Source of the DNA: an uncultured Collinsella sp.
Lineage (GTDB): Bacteria; Actinomycetota; Coriobacteriia; Coriobacteriales; Coriobacteriaceae
Reading direction: 5' to 3'
Length of the DNA stretch: 10,632 nucleotides
Assembly: GCA_958346935.1 (NCBI GenBank)
Contig: CATVTM010000068.1
Coordinates: forward strand, 1 to 10,632
The first letter of the stretch is position 1. Each line of letters opens with the position of its first letter. The notes below the pieces were generated by a model, which saw nothing but the letters and a program-made list of their open reading frames with translations, did not search any database and had not been told where the DNA came from. A program made the position numbers and the translations under genes. Shown piece after piece: positions 6,982 through 10,632 of this stretch.

Positions 6982-8142
6982 ATGTCGGATTCGCCTAACT
7001 TTTTGAGTTATGCCCAGACGGCGTTCGATTCGTTTGAGGAGCGGCCGTTTTGCGCGGTGGACAGCCTGGTGTTTGCATGGCTGTCGTATTTGCGCTTGCC
7101 GGGGGATATGCCGGAGCTTGCCGGCTGGCAGGGACTGGACGTGCGTGAGCTACTGCGCGCCGAGTGCTACCGGGACATGATTGGCGACCTGTGGGATCCG
7201 GAGGAGAGCCGCGCCTTGTTGGAGGCTGTTGCGGCAAGTCCGCGCTACCGCGGCGTGCGCGTGTGCGGATACCGTGCCGTGAGCGACGTGGCAACGACGG
7301 AGCAGTTTGCGGCCATGACGTTCCGATTCCCGGCAGGATTTTCCTATCTTGCCTTCCGGGGGACCGACAACACGATCGTGGGCTGGAAAGAGGACTTTAA
7401 CATGGCTTTCCGGTGTCCTGTGCCGGCCCAGGAATCTGCGGCGCGCTATGTGGACGAGGCGGCGGCCGCGATTGATGGTCCGCTCTTGTGCGGAGGCCAT
7501 TCCAAGGGCGGAAACTTGGCGGTGTATGGCGCCGCGATGCGTTCCGGTGCTGCACACGGCCGAATCGAGCGAGCCTTCTCCCACGATGGCCCCGGCTTTG
7601 TCGAGGAGTTCCTGATCGGTGACGCCTTTGCGGGCCTGTCCGGTCGCATCGATAAGACCCTGCCCCAGTCGTCGATCTTCGGCATGATGTTCGAGACACA
7701 GGAAGACTACGCCATCGTCGAGAGCACCGAGTTCAGCTTGCTACAGCATAATCCCTTTAGTTGGGTCGTCGACGGCTGCGACTTTGTGTATTGCGAACGC
7801 CTGTCTGCCGGCGCGCGATACGTCGATAGCTCTATTCGTGAGATGCTGCTTGCAGTGGGGCCTGCCGAGCGCGAGCGCTTTGTGGATGCGCTGTTCTCCG
7901 TGTTTGAAGCCACGGGCGCCGAACGGTTTGCAGATATCGCAGGGAATTTGCGCGAGAGCCTGCCGGTGATGCTTCAGACTGCGCAAGGCTTCGACAAGGA
8001 TACGCGCCGTTTTATCTCGCAGACCATCGCGGCGATCCTTAAATGCGCGCTGCTGCCCAAACGCCCTGAGCTCAACGTTCCTGCCGCCGGCAAAAGCTTG
8101 GCCGAACAACTCGAGGCATGGCAGTCCGAGCTCCTGCGCTAA
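6982..8142 (+). CDS. Mbeg1-like (DUF2974) alpha/beta hydrolase
   Basis: This 386-aa protein is a lipase-like alpha/beta hydrolase. The nucleophile elbow is GHSKGG with S174. Upstream, YLAFRGTDNTIVGWKEDFNM (122-141) is the lipase-class-3-like segment typical of the Mbeg1-like/DUF2974 family, and DGPGF at 202-206 is also typical. Asp and His partners are likely in the 220-265 region (for example H256), but I cannot assign them with certainty. There is no signal peptide or clear membrane segment, so a cytosolic enzyme is likely. The natural substrate of this family is not established as far as I know. ATG 6982 is preceded by GGGAGAGG at 6973-6980. The gene is closely bracketed by two palindromic repeats (17 bases before the start, 20 after the stop), leaving almost no room for a dedicated promoter. 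Codon use is GC-rich like the core genes. Confidence 0.85.
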   Translation: MSDSPNFLSYAQTAFDSFEERPFCAVDSLVFAWLSYLRLPGDMPELAGWQGLDVRELLRAECYRDMIGDLWDPEESRALLEAVAASPRYRGVRVCGYRAVSDVATTEQFAAMTFRFPAGFSYLAFRGTDNTIVGWKEDFNMAFRCPVPAQESAARYVDEAAAAIDGPLLCGGHSKGGNLAVYGAAMRSGAAHGRIERAFSHDGPGFVEEFLIGDAFAGLSGRIDKTLPQSSIFGMMFETQEDYAIVESTEFSLLQHNPFSWVVDGCDFVYCERLSAGARYVDSSIREMLLAVGPAERERFVDALFSVFEATGAERFADIAGNLRESLPVMLQTAQGFDKDTRRFISQTIAAILKCALLPKRPELNVPAAGKSLAEQLEAWQSELLR

Positions 8143-8162
8143 CGCTGGCGCAAAGGGGCATG

Positions 8163-8229
8163 TTGGTGCAATGGGGTCAGGTTACTTTGCACCATGTTGG
8201 TGCAAAGTAACCTGACCCCATTGCACCAA
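8163..8229. repeat. Long perfect palindromic repeat, copy 2 (32-bp arms)
   Basis: The arms 8163-8194 and 8198-8229 are perfect reverse complements of 32 bases around a 3-base TGT spacer. The left arm has the same frame as copy 1 (TGGTGCAA, GGGGTCAGGTT, TTTGCACCA). It differs from the copy 1 left arm at three positions, two of which (arm positions 21-22: TG in copy 1, AC in copy 2) are matched by complementary changes in the right arm. As RNA it would form an extremely stable hairpin, but no T run follows. It lies 20 bases after the hydrolase stop. Confidence 0.93.
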
Positions 8230-8260
8230 TCTTCGATGCGCTTGGGGCGGGCTCGACCGC

Positions 8261-8266
8261 TATACT
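8261..8266 (+). promoter_or_regulatory. Candidate -10 box (TATACT) for ndpA
   Basis: TATACT stands about 30-40 bases before the possible ndpA starts, between copy 2 of the repeat and the gene. No good -35 hexamer is visible at 16-18 bases upstream, so this is a weak call based on position and the -10 match. Confidence 0.4.
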
Positions 8267-8295
8267 GATTCGTGCTGAAATCGATCTAGAACGGA

Positions 8296-9309
8296 ATGCC
8301 GTATATGAAAATCAATCACGCAATCCTGCATATCCTGGACTTTGACTCGGCCGTCAACGTTATGAGCCAGCGCGAGCTCGATATCGAGAGCCGCACCGTG
8401 CGCAACTTCGTGACCACGCACCTGCGTCGCGCCCGTACGTCTGCCGATAACAAGCGCGCCACGTTTGCCGAAAACTCCGCATTCGGCGGCGAGCTCAAGG
8501 GCTATTTCTTTGGCGAGCGCGAGTTTGTGGACCTGTCGCAGCAGATCGCGGAGTTCATTTCCTCCGAGCTCACCAAGGCCGAAAAGGCCGAGTCCACCGA
8601 TGTCCTCGTTGCCGACTTTGACGATGACGAGGACGCACGCTGGTTTGCCGTCATGCTGCTGGGTTCCAAGCAGGCCTTTATGCACGAGGTAGGCCGCGAG
8701 GAGGGCGAGGTTCGCAACGATATCGCACGCCATTACGCTATCCTGCCGAATCCTTCCCAAAAGGTGCCGAGCTACGCCATCGTGCGCGCGAGCACCATGG
8801 AGATCGGCTACGTGGATAAGAAGCGCAAGATCGCCGGTGAGGACCGCATGCTTATACCTGACGGCCTGCTGCAGTGCGACACGGGCGTGTCGGGCAAGGA
8901 GATTATCGACACCGTGACGCGTGTGGTCGAGGAGGTTGCCGAGGAGCACGGCGCCAACACAGCCGTGGCGCTCGCCAAGGTTAAAGCGGCCGTTGCCGAG
9001 AAGGTCGAAGACGACGAGGAGCTGCCGCCCTGGGATATCGTCGATGAGGTCTTTGAGGACGAACCGGTTATCAAGGAGAGCGTGCGCGCGGCACTGACTG
9101 AGGAGAAGGTGCCTGAGCGTGTGCCCGTGGAGCGCAAGCAGGTCGAACGCGCGGCGGTGCGCAATCATAAGATCCGAACCGACACGGGTATCGAAATCAG
9201 CTTCCCGGCCGAGATGGGTTCGAACTCCGAGTACATCGAGTTTGTCAACGAGCCCAATGGCCTCATCTCCATCGAGCTCAAGAATATCGGCAGCATCGAG
9301 AATCGATAA
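8296..9309 (+). CDS. NdpA/YejK-type nucleoid-associated protein
   Basis: The N-terminus (KINHAILHILDFDS, residues 5-18) is the hallmark of the 37-kDa nucleoid-associated protein family (NdpA, YejK in E. coli), and the 337-aa length agrees. These proteins associate with the nucleoid; their precise role is unclear. Residues about 95-145 (VADFDDDEDARWFAVMLLG and onward) form the conserved core. From about 215 to 290 the chain is rich in Glu, Lys and Val and may be partly helical, before a C-terminal domain near 290-337. Two starts are possible: ATG 8296, and ATG 8305, which gives the family-like MKINHAIL start and a better distance (9 bases) from the weak SD at 8289-8295. A TATACT box lies upstream. 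The palindromic repeat separates it from the hydrolase. A toxin-antitoxin operon follows with no clear terminator between. Confidence 0.85.
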   Translation: MPYMKINHAILHILDFDSAVNVMSQRELDIESRTVRNFVTTHLRRARTSADNKRATFAENSAFGGELKGYFFGEREFVDLSQQIAEFISSELTKAEKAESTDVLVADFDDDEDARWFAVMLLGSKQAFMHEVGREEGEVRNDIARHYAILPNPSQKVPSYAIVRASTMEIGYVDKKRKIAGEDRMLIPDGLLQCDTGVSGKEIIDTVTRVVEEVAEEHGANTAVALAKVKAAVAEKVEDDEELPPWDIVDEVFEDEPVIKESVRAALTEEKVPERVPVERKQVERAAVRNHKIRTDTGIEISFPAEMGSNSEYIEFVNEPNGLISIELKNIGSIENR

Positions 9310-9336
9310 GGCTTTTTACTTTTGAATAAAAGTCTT

Positions 9337-9370
9337 GATTATTTTTTGAAGTATACTTTGAAATATAATC
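9337..9370. promoter_or_regulatory. Promoter/operator palindrome of the toxin-antitoxin operon
   Basis: A 34-bp near-palindrome is centred between 9353 and 9354; 14 of 17 position pairs are complementary. The core AAGTATACTT (9349-9358) is perfect and the ends are GATTAT (9337-9342) and ATAATC (9365-9370). Two -10-like boxes, TATACT (9352-9357) and TATAAT (9364-9369), lie inside it. A 12-bp direct repeat, GATTATTTTTTG, occurs at 9337-9348 and 9373-9384, and ATAATC-CA-GATTAT (9365-9378) makes a second small palindrome. A bound antitoxin or complex would block the promoter, the usual autoregulation of such operons. That binding is inferred. Confidence 0.65.
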
Positions 9371-9393
9371 CAGATTATTTTTTGGAGGTCAAA

Positions 9394-9744
9394 ATGTCCC
9401 CACTCGTTCTGGAAAAACCGGTGTTTACAAAAGACCAGGTTGTTTCTGCTACCGAAGCAAGCAAGTCCTTATCCGCCATTCGTAAACGCGCAAAACGCGC
9501 GCCTCAGTTCATTGCTGATCATAATGATATCGATACCGTGATTATCGACTATGCTGCCTATGAGGAAATGTACGGCGCGCTGCAGTATCTGCATGAACTT
9601 GAGATAAATCGCATCGCTGCGGATCGAGTCAAGCATGGTCCGCATGAGTTTGTTCCGTTTGAGGACGCCTTAACTGCCGAGGAGCTCGCGGAGCTTGAGT
9701 CGATGGATTCGGACGCGATTCCCGACGAGGATCTTTTCGAATGA
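9394..9744 (+). CDS. Phd/YefM-like antitoxin
   Basis: This is a 116-aa protein. The N-terminal part (about 15-70: VVSATEASKSLSAIRKRAKR, then DTVIIDYAAYEEMYGAL) resembles the Phd/YefM antitoxin fold. That fold binds operator DNA as a dimer, while a flexible C-terminal tail wraps the toxin. The tail here (about 85-116) is very acidic (EELAELESMDSDAIPDEDLFE region), suiting a basic toxin. The start ATG 9394 has GGAGG at 9384-9388. An in-frame TTG at 9322 would run through the operator palindrome and is rejected. The stop overlaps the toxin start by four bases (ATGA). GC content is lower than in neighbouring core genes, suggesting acquisition. Family assignment is moderately sure; the role is supported by the partner gene. 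Confidence 0.8.
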   Translation: MSPLVLEKPVFTKDQVVSATEASKSLSAIRKRAKRAPQFIADHNDIDTVIIDYAAYEEMYGALQYLHELEINRIAADRVKHGPHEFVPFEDALTAEELAELESMDSDAIPDEDLFE

Positions 9745-10085
9745 GCGGGCATTTTGTTGTCGGCTTTTTGAATCGAGACGTCGAGAAGGAATATCAAAAA
9801 CTAGATGGATCCCAGCGCAGGCTCGTCCGTATTGCCGTCGCAAAATTAAAGACGCGCGCTGATGAAATCGGAACGCCGCTTCACGGCGAGCTCGCCGGCT
9901 GCAAAAAGATTAAATGGCGGAATGCGGGACTCAGAATGGTTTTCCGAATCCGAGAGGACGGAATGGTTGAGATTGCCGAGATTGTGGCAATAGGGCGGCG
10001 CGATCGTTCCGAGGTCTATAAGACGGCTGCCGATCGTTTGTCGAAGCATTCAGCCATGGTCGAATACGACGGAACCTTAAGATAG
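9741..10085 (+). CDS. RelE/ParE-family toxin
   Basis: This small basic 114-aa protein has the family pattern: an N-terminal helical hairpin (about 10-42), then LHGELAGCKKIKWRNAGLRMVFRI (47-70) and MVEIAEIVAIGRRDRSEVYKTAADR (75-99), matching the L-x-G-x-L, arginine-bearing strand and IGxRxxxxVYxxA motifs. Basic residues at R65, R69, R86, R87 and K94 are candidates for RNA contact. RelE-type members cut mRNA on ribosomes and ParE-type members inhibit gyrase; which applies cannot be read here with confidence. Translational coupling to the antitoxin is indicated by the ATGA overlap. The stop is two bases before a terminator stem, so this is the last gene of the operon. The C-terminal 15 residues beyond the family core look unstructured. 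Confidence 0.82.
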   Translation: MSGHFVVGFLNRDVEKEYQKLDGSQRRLVRIAVAKLKTRADEIGTPLHGELAGCKKIKWRNAGLRMVFRIREDGMVEIAEIVAIGRRDRSEVYKTAADRLSKHSAMVEYDGTLR

Positions 10086-10087
10086 CG

Positions 10088-10122
10088 AAGGCCGAAGCCC
10101 CGGATTGGGCTTCGGCCTTTTT
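10088..10122 (+). terminator. Intrinsic terminator of the toxin-antitoxin operon
   Basis: A perfect 13-bp stem (10088-10100 with 10107-10119, loop CGGATT) ends in a T run to 10122. It lies in the gap between the convergent toxin and dapH genes. On the opposite strand no T run follows the stem, so it mainly serves the + strand. Confidence 0.92.
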
Positions 10123-10175
10123 GCTTTGGATGAATTGCGCTATGCGTCGATATGCCGTTTGATACCCGCGTAACT

Positions 10176-10632
10176 CTACAGCTGGCGCAGGCCTTCCTCG
10201 AGGCCGGTCTTGCTGTTGGTCTTCTCGTCGCGCATCTTGATGACGCGGGCGGGGACACCGGCCACGACGGCGCCGGCGGGGACATCCTCGACGCACACGG
10301 CGCCGGCGGCAACGACAGCGTCCTTGCCTACGTGCACGCCCTCCAGAACCACGGCGTTGGCGCCGATCATGACATCGTCCTCGATGATGACGGGCGTGGC
10401 GCTGGCGGGCTCCACAACGCCTGCCAGCACGGTGCCGGCGCCGATGTGGCAGTTCTTGCCCACGGTGGCGCGACCGCCCAGCACGGCGCCCATATCGATC
10501 ATGGAACCCTCGCCGATAACGGAGCCGATGTTGATGATGGCGCCCATCATGATGACGGCACGGTCGCCGATCTCGACGCGGTCGCGGATGATCGCGCCCG
10601 GCTCGACGCGGGCGTTGATGCCCTTAAGGTCG
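10176..10632 (-). CDS. dapH: Tetrahydrodipicolinate N-acetyltransferase, C-terminal part
   Basis: This is the C-terminal 152 or so residues of a left-handed beta-helix acyltransferase; the rest runs off the window edge. The sequence shows hexapeptide-repeat turns and the DapH signature: LKGINARVEPGAIIRD, then VIMMGAIINIGSVIGEG, then VLGGRATVGKNCHIGAGTVL and AGVVEP. DapH acetylates 2,3,4,5-tetrahydrodipicolinate in the acetylase branch of diaminopimelate/lysine synthesis in the cytosol. The frame is open up to 10632, so an internal Met start at 10550 is only an artefact of the window edge. The stop (TAG) is at 10176-10178, 90 bases from the convergent toxin stop. No T-rich terminator for this strand is obvious in that gap. 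Family assignment is strong; DapD-type succinylases are the alternative but have a different N-terminal part, which is not visible here. Confidence 0.93.
   Translation of the reverse strand, partial: DLKGINARVEPGAIIRDRVEIGDRAVIMMGAIINIGSVIGEGSMIDMGAVLGGRATVGKNCHIGAGTVLAGVVEPASATPVIIEDDVMIGANAVVLEGVHVGKDAVVAAGAVCVEDVPAGAVVAGVPARVIKMRDEKTNSKTGLEEGLRQL

Noticed and set aside
6890..8229. CRISPR array or insertion sequence ends
   Set aside because: There are only two palindromic copies, 1.2 kb apart, with no regular spacers. The gene between them is a hydrolase, not a transposase.
9322..9393. TTG start extending the antitoxin by 24 residues
   Set aside because: The extension would encode the AT-rich operator palindrome. 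ATG 9394 follows a GGAGG at ideal distance.

Overview
The window looks like chromosomal DNA of a high-GC Gram-positive gut anaerobe, most likely a member of the Coriobacteriia such as Collinsella. This is an inference. It rests on GC-rich coding with strong third-position G/C preference, the gene mix (glutamine-dependent NAD synthetase, fructose-1,6-bisphosphate-type L-lactate dehydrogenase, NdpA-like nucleoid protein, acetylase-branch DapH, Mbeg1-like hydrolase) and a GGGGTCAGGTT-type repeat that I associate with this group from memory.

Layout. Bases 1-2263 form a visibly AT-rich block. It holds the 3' part of a cobalamin-binding radical SAM enzyme with two C-terminal PqqD-like winged-helix segments. 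Fourteen bases after its stop, behind a strong GAGGAGG ribosome binding site, lies a 36-codon gene for an acidic, aromatic-rich peptide. A strong intrinsic terminator closes the pair. This is the most likely candidate for an undescribed system: a radical-SAM-modified peptide (RiPP) module, probably acquired horizontally. Its 5' part lies outside the window.

From about 2394 the DNA turns GC-rich and carries housekeeping genes on the + strand. These are nadE (glutamine-dependent NAD+ synthetase), a DapL-like class I/II aminotransferase and an L-lactate dehydrogenase. Each is a separate unit with a hairpin between it and the next gene. A lipase-like alpha/beta hydrolase of the Mbeg1-like (DUF2974) type follows. 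It is closely bracketed by two copies of a long near-perfect palindrome, whose arms differ between copies but co-vary within each copy. Next comes an NdpA/YejK-type nucleoid-associated protein.

Bases 9310-10122 carry a compact toxin-antitoxin operon of lower GC. It has an AT-rich promoter with a 34-bp near-palindrome as likely operator, a Phd/YefM-like antitoxin and a RelE/ParE-type toxin that overlap by ATGA, and a strong terminator. The window ends in the 3' part of a dapH-like tetrahydrodipicolinate N-acetyltransferase gene on the - strand, convergent with the toxin.

The central genes do not form one pathway. The only functional pairing within the core part is a possible link between the DapL-like aminotransferase and DapH, both potentially in diaminopimelate/lysine synthesis, although they lie about 4.5 kb apart. 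The accessory elements (radical SAM/peptide block, palindromic repeats, toxin-antitoxin) are spread among otherwise ordinary core genes.
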